Origin: Geothermovivens sp964644845
Lineage (GTDB): Bacteria > Zhuqueibacterota > Zhuqueibacteria > Oleimicrobiales > Geothermoviventaceae
Assembly (NCBI GenBank): GCA_964644845.1
Contig: CAZXXS010000048.1
Coordinates: 25,752 to 89,751, forward strand
Direction of reading: 5' to 3'
Length of the DNA: 64,000 nt
Part shown: in pieces, positions 33,808 through 43,423 of the stretch
How the letters are laid out: every line of letters starts with the position of its first letter
Position numbering within the stretch: the first letter of the stretch is position 1
Program-made: the position numbers and the translations under genes
The notes under the pieces: model-generated
Database searches by the model: none
Told to the model about the DNA's origin: nothing
Seen by the model: only the letters and a program-made list of their open reading frames with translations

Positions 33808-35187
33808 TCATTCTGCAACATTGTTCACCTCAGCCGAAAACGCACCGTCGACTCCGTACTGCCTGAGCTTCCTCCACAACGTCGCCCGCGAGAGACCCAG
33901 CACGTCCGCGGCCTTCTTTCGATTTCCCCCGTACTTGTGCAACACGTGGAGAATGTAGAACCGCTCCAACTCTTCCAGGGTCATGTCTTTACGTCGGGTC
34001 ACCTGGATTAACGACTCGTCCTCACCCCAGAAATGCGGCGGCAGATCTTCGGGCATGATCCGGTCGCCCTGGCAGAGGACAACAGCGCGTTCCATTACAT
34101 TTTCCAGCTCGCGCACATTGCCCGGCCAGTCGTACTCCATCAGCAGCGCCAGGGCCTGGCTCGAGATCCCGACGGGCGCTCGACCGAGCTCTTCCGAAAA
34201 ACGGCGGGTAAAATGTGCAGCCAGCACAGGAATGTCCTCCCGACGCTCCCGCAAAGCTGGCAAACGAATCGGGATCACACTGAGCCGGTAGAACAGGTCC
34301 TCCCGAAACCTACCCTCCCGTACCAACTTCTCAAGGTCCTGGTTGGTCGCAGCGATCAAGCGCACGTCAACCCGCCTCGAGCGTGTGTCGCCCACGCGCC
34401 GCACCTCGCCATCCTGGAGGAAACGGAGCAGCTTCACCTGCAGCGCTGGACTGGTTTCCCCAATCTCGTCCAGGAAAAGGGTGCCGCCGTCTGCTTCCTG
34501 TACCAGCCCAATCTTATCGCGAATGGCTCCTGTGAACGCACCTCTCACGTACCCGAAGAATTCGCTTTCCTGCAGGTTTTCAGGAATTGCGCCGCAGTTC
34601 ACCGCCACCCACGGCCCCTGGGCCCGATTGCTGTTAGCGTGAATGGCACGGGCCACGAGTTCCTTGCCCGTACCGCTTTCGCCTGTGATCAAAATGGTGC
34701 TGTCCGTCTTCGCAACACGGGTGACCATTCGCATGACGTCCATCATCTTGCGGCTGCGTCCCAGGATTGCCTCTGCGCCGTACTTCTCGCGCAGACGGGC
34801 GCGGAGTTCGTTCACCTCTTCCTCGAGCCGCCGCATGTCCAGGGCGCGTTCCACCAGCATCACCAGCTCTTCGTTGTCGAAGGGTTTGGTCACGTAGTCG
34901 AACGCTCCTTCTTTCATCGCGCGAACACCCGACTCAACGCTGCCGTAAGCCGTAATCACGATGACTTCCATCGGCGGCGCCACGCGTTTGGCCCGGCGCA
35001 GCAGCTCCAGACCATCCATCGGACTCATTCGTAAGTCCGTGATCATCAAGTCGTAGACCTTGGCAGCGATCTTGCCGAGGGCCGATTCACCGGAATCTGC
35101 CTCATCCACGTGAAAACCCCGACGGCGAAGAAAAATCGAAAGCGATCGTCGAACGTTCGGTTCGTCGTCGACCACCAGAATGTTCAT
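33808..35187 (-). CDS. NtrC-family sigma-54-dependent response regulator
   Basis: A 459-aa transcription activator with three domains. The receiver (residues 1-120) has acidic DDE, phosphoacceptor D51 in MITDLRMSP and K101 in VTKPFD. The AAA+ domain (about 138-370) has Walker A GESGTGKE (169-176), the sigma-54 contact loop GAFTGA (216-221), and GGTLFLDEIGE. A Fis-type helix-turn-helix ends the protein (GGNRKKAADVLGLSRATLWRKLRQYG). It should bind upstream enhancers and use ATP to open sigma-54 promoters when phosphorylated, most likely by the large kinase 114 bp upstream in the same operon. The ATG has GAGGT seven nt upstream. A short tail (DGAFSAEVNNVAE) follows the HTH. Confidence 0.95.
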   Translation of the reverse strand: MNILVVDDEPNVRRSLSIFLRRRGFHVDEADSGESALGKIAAKVYDLMITDLRMSPMDGLELLRRAKRVAPPMEVIVITAYGSVESGVRAMKEGAFDYVTKPFDNEELVMLVERALDMRRLEEEVNELRARLREKYGAEAILGRSRKMMDVMRMVTRVAKTDSTILITGESGTGKELVARAIHANSNRAQGPWVAVNCGAIPENLQESEFFGYVRGAFTGAIRDKIGLVQEADGGTLFLDEIGETSPALQVKLLRFLQDGEVRRVGDTRSRRVDVRLIAATNQDLEKLVREGRFREDLFYRLSVIPIRLPALRERREDIPVLAAHFTRRFSEELGRAPVGISSQALALLMEYDWPGNVRELENVMERAVVLCQGDRIMPEDLPPHFWGEDESLIQVTRRKDMTLEELERFYILHVLHKYGGNRKKAADVLGLSRATLWRKLRQYGVDGAFSAEVNNVAE

Positions 35188-35301
35188 GTTAATGACCTCA
35201 TCACATCCACTGCTTTACGGCTCATCGCAATCCCCAAAGAACTTTGGCGAAAACCGAGCTGTGTCGACCACGCAGGTTGAACGGTGAGCACTCAGAATTG
35301 T

Positions 35302-38300
35302 TCACCGAAAGCGACCTTCTGGCCACCACGACTCGCTGAGCTGTGTGGACTCCTCAAGTCCGCCTTCCGTCTCATCTTGGTTACGAAGGGGCAGGTAAAC
35401 TCGAACCTCCGTTCCCTCACCAGCCTTGCTTCGCAACTCCATTCGCCCACCGTGCGCGCGAACAATTCCGTCCGAAATGGGCAGCCCCATGCCCACTCCC
35501 GTGGGTTTGGTCGTGTAAAAGGGCTGAAAAATCTTCTTACGCGCTTCCTCAGGGACACCGGGGCCGTTGTCCGCCACAGCAATCCAAGCGTGGCGCTGTC
35601 CCCCCTCACCGGCGTAGAGCCCAGAGGAAACCCGTACCACACCTGTCGCTTTTTCCTTAACGGCATCGACCGCATTCTGCAGCAAATTCACAATGACGTG
35701 TTTCAAAAGTTGACTGTCCACGGGCACACGAGGGAGCCCTTCGTACAGAGTGGTTTCCAGCTTCACGTTCTCCGGAACTTCCAGGCGGTAGAGCCTCAGT
35801 ACATTCAGCACAAGAGCGTTCAGATCGCTCTGTTCTTTGCGAGGTCTTGGCAACCTGGAAAACCGCAGGAAATCGTCGAGTACGCGGCTCACACGTCGCG
35901 ACTCTTCCAACACAATTTCCATGAGCTCACGGTCTTCTCCACTCACGTCCAGGGTGTCGCCCAGCGCGCTCACCGAGGTAGTAATGGCCGCCAGCGGATT
36001 CCGAATTTCGTGTGCAATTGCCGCTGCCAGCTCACCAACCGCTGCCAGCTTCTCAGCCTCAGCTGCTCGTTTCTCCAATTCCCGCTGCGCCGTGATGTCG
36101 ATCAGCCCGATTAGCTGTCCCCGAAACGGGTCACGCACCCTCTGCCGCGTTGCCCGCACCCGCAAACGACGCCCATCTGCGCGCACAAGACTGAGTTCCG
36201 TAGTGCCGCCGTCCACGCCAGTTTCGGAGCCGGTATCGGTCGCCCATTCCGGCAGTTCTCCTGCCGCCACGAACTCCGCAAACCGACGTCCTGACTCCAG
36301 GTCCTGAATGGACAGACCGAGCAGGTCCGCCCCCTGCCGATTCACCAAACGAATAACGCCTTCCTCGTCCAGCAACACCAGTCCGACCGGCAGATTCTGA
36401 AACAGCGTTCGGTAGTTCTCTTCCGACTCCCGAAGCGTGTTAACGAAACGAGTGCGTTCCACCGCTGCCACCAACTGACTTGCCAGGGTCCACAGGAAGT
36501 TCATCGCCCCGGTTTCACCAACAGGCAGTTCACGGTCGAAAAGCACGGCAAGTGTGTTTCGCGACCCCACGGTCGGAACCGAAATCGTCGCCAGGCACAC
36601 TCGGAACGTTTCGCTACGAGCACCGATTGCGGTCGTCCGGCAGATTCCCTCCCGTTGCGCCTCCTCCACGGCGGCAAGAATGTCCGACTCGCGGATTCCT
36701 CGTTTGGCCAAACCGACGTGCCGGACGCAGCGGCCCCCAGCGCGCTCGCGCACCCAGAACGCCCCAAGACCACCGAAAGCGCGGATAGCCTGCAGCATGG
36801 CGTAGCGCACCAATTTCTCGGCGTCTTCTTCGGCCGAAAAGAAACGCCAGGTGCGCAAAAGCCGCCGCGAGAACGCGAGATTGGCGCTCAAGTCCTCGAA
36901 CAGGCGGCGGTTGGTAAGAGCCAAACTGAGTTGCGCCGCCACCTCGTTGAGGAATGGAAGGTCCCGCTCCGTGAAGTATCCTTCCCGGAAAGACCCGAGA
37001 TTCAAACTTCCAAACACCTTGTCTTGCGCGATCAAAGGAACGTTGATCGCCGAACGGATTCCGTAAGCTAGCACTCGTTCGTCGACGCGGCTCCGGCGAC
37101 GCGTCAGACGCAGGTTGCTGATGATTCGCGCCTTGCGTGACCGGACTACGCGCCCCAGGAATGAGTCGCCAGCGTCGAAAACTTCGCCAGGCTGCACGCG
37201 AAGCGGTTTGGAGCCTTCAATTGCGATCACCTTGAGCGTTTTTTCGCGAGCGTTGATTGCTGTCACAGAAGCCAGGTCGTAAGGTAACACACGTTTCAAC
37301 GCCGTCAGCGCTCTCTGACCCAGCTCCTGAGCATCGATGTTCCCTCCCGTCAGACGCCCCAACTCCGCCAGCAATGCGGCCCGTTCAGCCTCTACCTGGT
37401 GCCGCTGAAGGTCCAGAGCGGCGTTGATGGCCATGGCCGCATGTCGCGCCCCAACCAACATGTTGCGCACCTGCTGCGCGGACGGCCACACGCCTTCCGG
37501 CAACCCGAACAGCATGTACGCCTGCGTTTGCCCGTAGACCCGGCATGGCACCACCCAGATTTGCTTTGCCCGCGGCGGTTTGGACCACGCACGTCTGAGA
37601 GCAACGGCCGCACGACCAGTGACAAGATGCGCCCCCTCCGGGCTCGCATGCTTTTCCGCCTCCTCCAGACGTTTGTTCCACGTCCGCAGACGCTTGTGCC
37701 CGGTCAAAGTCTCACCGTTCCAGACAACAGCGCCATTTTGCCAGAATTTGCCGTACGGCAGCATAAGCCCTGTGCGCTCGTTTCGCACAGCCATGCCCAG
37801 CCAGCAACACGGGTACAGCTCCGAAACCGCGCTGCCAATTGCCTCCACGATTGCCCCGAGATCCCTGGCGTCCAGCAACGCGCTGGACAGGCGCAGCAGA
37901 GTGGTCTGGAGCTGCAACGTCTTGTTCAACCGCTGCACCAGTCTCGCGTTTTCGAGCGCCAGGGCCAGTTCTCGTGCCACGGTGTCCAGCCCAGCCTGAC
38001 CGACCAGCACCAGCCTCGGCTGCTTCGCTTCAACGCCGAGGGCACCAACGAGTCGTCCGTAAGCGCGTAGCGGAAGTACCATCCCGCGAGGCGACACGCC
38101 CAGTGCCCGCCTTACGATCCGGTCCCTGTTCAGTTCGTCCAGGTTTTCCGGAAGAACAACACGGGGCCGCGGTTTGAGCGCCCAACTTCCAGCCGAGGTC
38201 ACAAAGTCCAGTGCCTGTCCGTCTTCGGAAATCTGGTACAGCACTGCCCCTGTGTAGCCTGAGGCGTCCACAAAGAGTGTCAGAGCCTTCTGCACTGCAT

Positions 38301-39690
38301 GAGCGGAATCCTCGAGTTGCGTGGCCAGCGAACCCACACGGTTACTGATCACGAGCTCCCGGTGACGCCGACGAACCTGTTCAACCTCTTCCACGTCGCG
38401 GAGCAACAGAGACAATTGGGCCGCCAGTTCGTTCACGAAGGATTCCGCGGACACGCGGACACCTGCTGGCCACTCAACCCCAAGCACTCCACGTGCGGCG
38501 CCGCCGTAGTCGAGACTTTTAACCAGAATCTGCCTCTCTTCGCCCCTTTTGTTCTGGACTCGTTGCCACGAAACACTCAACCCGCTTCTTCGCATCGAAG
38601 CCAGTTCGTGCAGCCGCTGATCCAGCGAAACGACGCTGCGCCCTACGGTCAGGGTGTTGGGGATGTTCGATTCATCCTGGCCGTCACCTTTCCGAAACTG
38701 CAACCACACAGCGCTGGCCGAAAGAGCGCGTCGCGCCTCAGACAATGTCTCAAGCAACACGCGGTACCCCCCTGCCGACCGATCCAGAAAGGACGACACG
38801 CGACTCAGCGCCCTGAGCTGAGCGGCTCGACTCTCTTCCCGTTCGTGTTCGGCTCGTTGCCTCACGACAACGGAAGCGTGAAGCTGAATCCAACGCGCCA
38901 GGCGTGCCCAATCGTAGTTGCGTCTGCTCTCCACAAACGCGAAAAACCGAAATCCCTCACCCAAAGGCGGCAGGGGCAAAAGCCAAGTGTTTTCCGTACC
39001 GCTCAACCCGGGCGCCAACCGCAGAGGCTCCGAGAAACGTTCCTCTCCGAAAACCGCACACCAGTCCTTTTCGGACACCCGAGCAAGCTTGCCCCGCCTG
39101 ACCAGCCACTCCGCCTGACCGTCGCTTCTGGGCACGTAGCCCAGACACACGTGGCGAAGCCCGAGGTGTTCACGCACGACTCGTCCGAAAGCACGCAAAA
39201 CATCCTGGAACGTGTGCCCGCCTGCGTAGTAGTGGCCCAGGTCGCTGAACATCCGCATGATGACACTGTCCGTCCGCGCCTCGCGATCTCGTTTCTCCTG
39301 GTTCCACCACACAGTCACCCGCTTGGCCAGCCACCGCAGCGTGTCCTCCGCAAGGCGTTCAACTTCTCCCGTCTTCCGCCGCCACTCAAACGCAAAAACA
39401 GCGGTTTGGCCTTCATCCAGCTTCACGCAAAAACTGGCCGAGATTCGACCACCCTGCTCCACGTTCAGCGCCGGTTCGGAGCAACCTGTCGCGCCATCCA
39501 CGGCGGAGTCCGTGCAGTCCCTGTGAATCTGTCCAAGCGCAACGCTGTTCGCGCCCACTACACGGACACACGCTTTTTGCGCGCCCAGGAAACGTCTACA
39601 ACCCTCAAGCACCAGCTCCAGCGCTTTGTCTCCTTTGCCAGAGGCCTGCTCCAGGGTCTCTTCAAATCGTAACAGCCGGTTCGTAATCAC
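35302..39690 (-). CDS. Very large multi-GAF/PAS sensor histidine kinase
   Basis: A 1462-aa kinase with no evident transmembrane segment. At least four, probably five or six, GAF-like modules fill residues ~1-1090 (repeated blocks such as LLSLARVSS..., ALTLFVDASGYTGAVLYQI, IGSAVSELYPCCWLGMAV, LKRVLPYDLASVTAINA). A PAS domain follows (YRTLFQNLPVGLVLLDEEGVIRLVN). Then comes a HisKA domain with H1227 in IAHEIRNPLAAI, and a HATPase with N box LLQNAVDAV, G1 ADNGPGVPE and GMGLPISDG. It should sense several soluble ligands or redox/light states in the cytoplasm and phosphorylate the NtrC-type regulator downstream. The GTG start at 39690 has no strong ribosome site, so translation may be weak or the start misplaced. 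Confidence 0.9.
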   Translation of the reverse strand: MITNRLLRFEETLEQASGKGDKALELVLEGCRRFLGAQKACVRVVGANSVALGQIHRDCTDSAVDGATGCSEPALNVEQGGRISASFCVKLDEGQTAVFAFEWRRKTGEVERLAEDTLRWLAKRVTVWWNQEKRDREARTDSVIMRMFSDLGHYYAGGHTFQDVLRAFGRVVREHLGLRHVCLGYVPRSDGQAEWLVRRGKLARVSEKDWCAVFGEERFSEPLRLAPGLSGTENTWLLPLPPLGEGFRFFAFVESRRNYDWARLARWIQLHASVVVRQRAEHEREESRAAQLRALSRVSSFLDRSAGGYRVLLETLSEARRALSASAVWLQFRKGDGQDESNIPNTLTVGRSVVSLDQRLHELASMRRSGLSVSWQRVQNKRGEERQILVKSLDYGGAARGVLGVEWPAGVRVSAESFVNELAAQLSLLLRDVEEVEQVRRRHRELVISNRVGSLATQLEDSAHAVQKALTLFVDASGYTGAVLYQISEDGQALDFVTSAGSWALKPRPRVVLPENLDELNRDRIVRRALGVSPRGMVLPLRAYGRLVGALGVEAKQPRLVLVGQAGLDTVARELALALENARLVQRLNKTLQLQTTLLRLSSALLDARDLGAIVEAIGSAVSELYPCCWLGMAVRNERTGLMLPYGKFWQNGAVVWNGETLTGHKRLRTWNKRLEEAEKHASPEGAHLVTGRAAVALRRAWSKPPRAKQIWVVPCRVYGQTQAYMLFGLPEGVWPSAQQVRNMLVGARHAAMAINAALDLQRHQVEAERAALLAELGRLTGGNIDAQELGQRALTALKRVLPYDLASVTAINAREKTLKVIAIEGSKPLRVQPGEVFDAGDSFLGRVVRSRKARIISNLRLTRRRSRVDERVLAYGIRSAINVPLIAQDKVFGSLNLGSFREGYFTERDLPFLNEVAAQLSLALTNRRLFEDLSANLAFSRRLLRTWRFFSAEEDAEKLVRYAMLQAIRAFGGLGAFWVRERAGGRCVRHVGLAKRGIRESDILAAVEEAQREGICRTTAIGARSETFRVCLATISVPTVGSRNTLAVLFDRELPVGETGAMNFLWTLASQLVAAVERTRFVNTLRESEENYRTLFQNLPVGLVLLDEEGVIRLVNRQGADLLGLSIQDLESGRRFAEFVAAGELPEWATDTGSETGVDGGTTELSLVRADGRRLRVRATRQRVRDPFRGQLIGLIDITAQRELEKRAAEAEKLAAVGELAAAIAHEIRNPLAAITTSVSALGDTLDVSGEDRELMEIVLEESRRVSRVLDDFLRFSRLPRPRKEQSDLNALVLNVLRLYRLEVPENVKLETTLYEGLPRVPVDSQLLKHVIVNLLQNAVDAVKEKATGVVRVSSGLYAGEGGQRHAWIAVADNGPGVPEEARKKIFQPFYTTKPTGVGMGLPISDGIVRAHGGRMELRSKAGEGTEVRVYLPLRNQDETEGGLEESTQLSESWWPEGRFR

Positions 39691-39933
39691 CGTTCGCTAC
39701 CCGTTTCTACCGTCCGCCCGAAACACCCCCCCTGTTACGAGCAAATTTCCAAACACCCAACACCGCCCTGTGCGGACACACGCGCACAAACCCGACCGCG
39801 TGGGCCCTTTCGCAGTCCCGTTGCTTCAACGTGCTTGTAGTCCTTCTGCCGGTCCCGCCGGCTTCACCCAACGAAGGGGGACCTGTTCTGCTCTGCAATT
39901 TGCCCGAGTAGATGAGGCCAAGCAAACCCCGGC

Positions 39934-42900
39934 TCAACGCAAGTAAAGCAGTTTGCGAACGCCGAACACCTTTTCCCCGGCCACGGCCCGAATCAAGTAC
40001 AGCCCGCTGCTTGCAGGCACGCCGCTGCTCGTGCGACCGTCCCAGCGTAAAGTGTGCACGCCCACGCTCAGGCTCCGGCTAAGAAGCGTCCGAACCACGC
40101 GCCCCCGCAGGTCCACAACCTGAACCGTCACCAAGCCGCGCTCCGGCACGGCAATGTTGAAGCAGGTAGCTCCGTTGAACGGGTTCGGAAAAGCTTTCGA
40201 CAGCACCCACTCACGTGGCACGCTCGGATCGGCTTCTTTTCCGTTCACATCGGTCCTCAGGTCGACGGTTACAACGTTCCAGGGTGCTACCGGGTCCCAC
40301 GATGCCACACCAACCCGCAGCGTGGACACACCCGCTGAGTTCGGTACCCGAATCAGCACCTTTTCCGATTGGCCAGAAGCCAGCGTCGCCAGGGGTTGGC
40401 CAACCCGCAGTCCGCGAGGGTGGAATGTGGGTAAGATCGCACGCCACAACGTTGAATCCGGCAAGACGTCGTACGTCTCAAAGCTGCCCTCAACCGTTTG
40501 CTGCTTTGCTTCCACGCGCACGGGAACCCAGGGAGCTACGCCCGCCAGGAGCGTCGTAGGCACCCGAACGTGGACTCTTCCGGGCTCAGACCAAACGCTA
40601 CCGTTCACGTTGGGAACAAGTCGCCGCTGCCCGCTTTCCACGGCGTACACAACAACTCGGGCTGGTTCTTCACTCACTTCAAGGATCAAATCTGTCCCCA
40701 TGCTGTCCCCAGTCACGGGAGAGTCGTCTAAGTCGAGGTAAATGGACCAGCCAAGGGCATCTGGATTACCCGGCTTTCGCCAGTGCAGCAAACCAAACGT
40801 AACGAAGGCGGAATCCCAGGCAACCTCCAGCCCGGCCAGATCCAAGGACGCCTGTTCGTCCAGATCCCGCCAAATCACTGCGTCCCCGGGTTCAACCCAA
40901 ACACCGCCGCTCGCCAAGACACTGTCTGGAGAAGGCAGAATTGCCAGGAAAAGTGGACCCGAGCCCGTGTTCTGAACATCCAGCTTGACCGTAACTGCTG
41001 CTCCTGAATCCGAGACCTCCACCCGCGGGACGCTGACCGAAGGTCGGAAAAGGGTCAATCGAAACCCGTCGGACCCGCTCTGAGGTACCGCGCCGGTGAC
41101 CGCGTGGAAAGGCATCGCGCCGGTTTTCCAGGCCTGAAACGCGTACATCCCAGCGGGTAGCACAGCGGAAAAGTTCCCGAACCGATCCGCCGAAAACCGC
41201 CGCACTGCCGAGAGAGGTGCGTCCACCGGTCGGGCAACTACTACAGCGCCCGCAGCCGCTTCGTTGCGTCCGAAATCCCACACGGACCCGAACACGGCGT
41301 ACCCACCCCAGCCTGGCAAACTCAGCACGCGCTCAAACGCGCGCTCCCCGAGTTCAATCACCAGCAGCAACTGACTCACGTGGCCCGCCGGCAGGGAGTC
41401 AGAAGCAACAAATTCGAAAGCTCCTGCAAGGTCGATTTTCTGCCCAGGTCCTACAGGCGACAAACGCACCGTCGAATCGCTCACAGTGACGTACGGGTCG
41501 ACACTCCGCAACACCACACGCCCCGTTGCCTCAACGTTGCCGACGTTCTCGAGCGTCACGTTTAACCGTAGGGTTTCGCCCGGGTCCACCACGTTGTTCG
41601 CCGTCTCGGACGGTTCTTCCAGATCTACCTCCGTCAACGCCGGGACGGCTGCTTGAATACCGCTGGCGGCAAAGGCGTTCACGATTCCCCAACCGTACGT
41701 GTTGTTGGGCTGGTCCGCCTGGCTCGCGCTACCCAGGAGGGCACTGCGCACGTCCCATCCGGTCCAATCCGGGTGGGCTTCAAGGAGAAGAGCACACACA
41801 CCGCCCACAAGCGGCGTCGCCAGCGACGTGCCGCTCGCGTACCCGTAGGCATTCGGTCCGCCTCGCGTGGCACAGCGGGTGTGAACGCCCAGGGCACAAA
41901 CCTCCGGCTTGATGCGGCCGTCGTACGTCGGCCCCCGTGAGCTGAAATCAGCGATGGTTCCCGAGAGTGTCACGGCACCTACGGAAATCACACTGTCACC
42001 GTCAGCGGGTGCGCTGATGTGGCCCCAGTTCGGGTCTGTGTTCCAGTTTCCGGCCGCTACAACCACGGCAATCCCCTGCCGGGCGGCCCAGTCTGCGGCA
42101 ATCGTACACACTGCCGTGTTGCCGTCCATGTCCTTGAATTTGTACCAGTCGTAGTAGCCCAGGGAACTGGAAATCACGTCGGCTCCCAAACTGTCTGCCC
42201 ACTCCGCAGCCGCAGCCCAGTAGTCTTCCTCCACTGGCGTTTCACTCCGCGTGTCTTCCGTTTTGGCCAGCAAAAAATCGGCACGGTAGGCCGGTCCGAT
42301 CAGCTCTCCCGGCGTGTAACCCGCCAGTGTGGACCACGTCAGTGTACCGTGAGAATCCGAGTAGTCTTCCGGATTGTTCGGATCCCTTTGCGTGTCGTCA
42401 TCTTTCATCACGAAATCGCGCTCGGCCACGATTTTCAGGTGCGAAAACGTTTCGTGATCTTTGTAGTAGCCGACATCCAGCATGGCCACAAGCACTCCTG
42501 CGCCTGTGTAGCCCAGCTCGTGGAGTTGAGGTACCGAGATTTGCTCCAGTTGATTCCGCGAGGCGCCGTAGTCCAGGTAGTAGCGACGCGCTACTACTTC
42601 GGCCCTCCCGGTAGGATTTGCTGTTTTTGCAAGCTGCACCCGCGGTCGTGAGGGCTTGGCGCCCGCAACCAGCCGCATTCGGGCCACAAAAGGCTCGTTC
42701 GCGATCTGCACCACCTGCCTCGGTGTGGCCCACAAACTGACGGCATTCAGCCAGCGCGAGCGCGTTCGCAACCGGGCCCCGGTCGCCAAAACCTCGCGCA
42801 CGTAAGGCTCGTACACGGGAAGATCGGCGAAGTTCACAAGCCGCCGACGCCCGAGTTTCGCCCGTCGTCTCAGCGCCCGGCGCGTCAGTAGCTTCTCCGG

Positions 42901-43143
42901 CCGACTCAGAGCACGTTGCACCTCCGTTCTTCCCGCCAGGCCCTTGTCCGTGAAAAACACCCACACCTTCAGCTTTTGCCCGGGCTTCACCTTTTGAAGC
43001 CGGTCAGCGAAGAGTGCCGACCACTTGGGCCTCGCCGGTGCTCGGTACGGCTCCGTCTGGACTTCCTGAGCAGGCAATTTCAAAGCTCCCCCCAACACCC
43101 AGACCAGAGCCAGCGTTCCTGCAAGCTTCACCACACGTTCCAT
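39934..43143 (-). CDS. Secreted subtilase (S8) with C-terminal sorting domain
   Basis: A 1069-aa exported serine protease. A signal peptide (VVKLAGTLALVWVLGGALKLPAQ) and a pro-region precede the subtilisin domain (about residues 205-490) with D223 (AMLDVGYY, Val replacing the usual Thr), H265 (DSHGTL), oxyanion N366 (AAGNWN) and S440 (GTSLATP). Beta-sandwich domains follow (LRLNVTLENVGNVEATG; SLPGWGGYAVFGSVWDFGRNEAAAGAVV, a carboxypeptidase-regulatory-like fold). A FlgD/type-IX-like sorting domain ends the protein (FPNPFNGATCFNI ... SGLYLIRAVAG). ATG 43143 has GGAGAGG upstream; the frame extends further but without a signal peptide at its start. A sigma-54-type promoter lies 68 bp upstream, next to a sigma-54 activator gene. 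Confidence 0.92.
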   Translation of the reverse strand: MERVVKLAGTLALVWVLGGALKLPAQEVQTEPYRAPARPKWSALFADRLQKVKPGQKLKVWVFFTDKGLAGRTEVQRALSRPEKLLTRRALRRRAKLGRRRLVNFADLPVYEPYVREVLATGARLRTRSRWLNAVSLWATPRQVVQIANEPFVARMRLVAGAKPSRPRVQLAKTANPTGRAEVVARRYYLDYGASRNQLEQISVPQLHELGYTGAGVLVAMLDVGYYKDHETFSHLKIVAERDFVMKDDDTQRDPNNPEDYSDSHGTLTWSTLAGYTPGELIGPAYRADFLLAKTEDTRSETPVEEDYWAAAAEWADSLGADVISSSLGYYDWYKFKDMDGNTAVCTIAADWAARQGIAVVVAAGNWNTDPNWGHISAPADGDSVISVGAVTLSGTIADFSSRGPTYDGRIKPEVCALGVHTRCATRGGPNAYGYASGTSLATPLVGGVCALLLEAHPDWTGWDVRSALLGSASQADQPNNTYGWGIVNAFAASGIQAAVPALTEVDLEEPSETANNVVDPGETLRLNVTLENVGNVEATGRVVLRSVDPYVTVSDSTVRLSPVGPGQKIDLAGAFEFVASDSLPAGHVSQLLLVIELGERAFERVLSLPGWGGYAVFGSVWDFGRNEAAAGAVVVARPVDAPLSAVRRFSADRFGNFSAVLPAGMYAFQAWKTGAMPFHAVTGAVPQSGSDGFRLTLFRPSVSVPRVEVSDSGAAVTVKLDVQNTGSGPLFLAILPSPDSVLASGGVWVEPGDAVIWRDLDEQASLDLAGLEVAWDSAFVTFGLLHWRKPGNPDALGWSIYLDLDDSPVTGDSMGTDLILEVSEEPARVVVYAVESGQRRLVPNVNGSVWSEPGRVHVRVPTTLLAGVAPWVPVRVEAKQQTVEGSFETYDVLPDSTLWRAILPTFHPRGLRVGQPLATLASGQSEKVLIRVPNSAGVSTLRVGVASWDPVAPWNVVTVDLRTDVNGKEADPSVPREWVLSKAFPNPFNGATCFNIAVPERGLVTVQVVDLRGRVVRTLLSRSLSVGVHTLRWDGRTSSGVPASSGLYLIRAVAGEKVFGVRKLLYLR

Positions 43144-43210
43144 TTCAGCCTCTCCGTTGTATGAAATGCCCGGTCCGGCCCGAATCCGGCGGCTTGCACC
43201 CCGCTCCCGC

Positions 43211-43226
43211 CGCAATTGCCCTGCCA
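43211..43226 (-). promoter_or_regulatory. Candidate sigma-54 promoter of the secreted subtilase
   Basis: On the minus strand TGGCAGGGCAATTGCG matches TGGCAC-N5-TTGC at nine of ten defined positions with correct GG/GC spacing. The transcript would start near 43200, leaving a leader of about 57 nt. The sequence TTTGGCAGGGC containing the -24 element also occurs 135 bp upstream (43363-43353) without a correctly spaced -12, as a direct repeat. Confidence 0.65.
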
Positions 43227-43423
43227 AACGCGTCTCAAGAATTGCGTTCGCCGTCGCGGTCACTGTCCTGGTTGGCGGGGCGAATTCGCCTGGGCGAGGC
43301 GAAGAGAAAGAAGAGTCCTGCCACCGAGTTGTGTTCCGCTTCTCGCAAAAAGGCCCTGCCAAATTAGGCCGGACCGGCAACGATCGCGGGGAATGGACAC
43401 CAGAACCCCTCGAAGTGCCACGT

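Noticed and set aside
38299..39672. 457-codon plus-strand frame
   Set aside because: Antisense shadow of the multi-GAF kinase gene; no domain recognisable.
43347..43370. Possible terminator after the GAF-type activator (GGCC stem with T5)
   Set aside because: Only four contiguous base pairs and a bulge; too weak to call.
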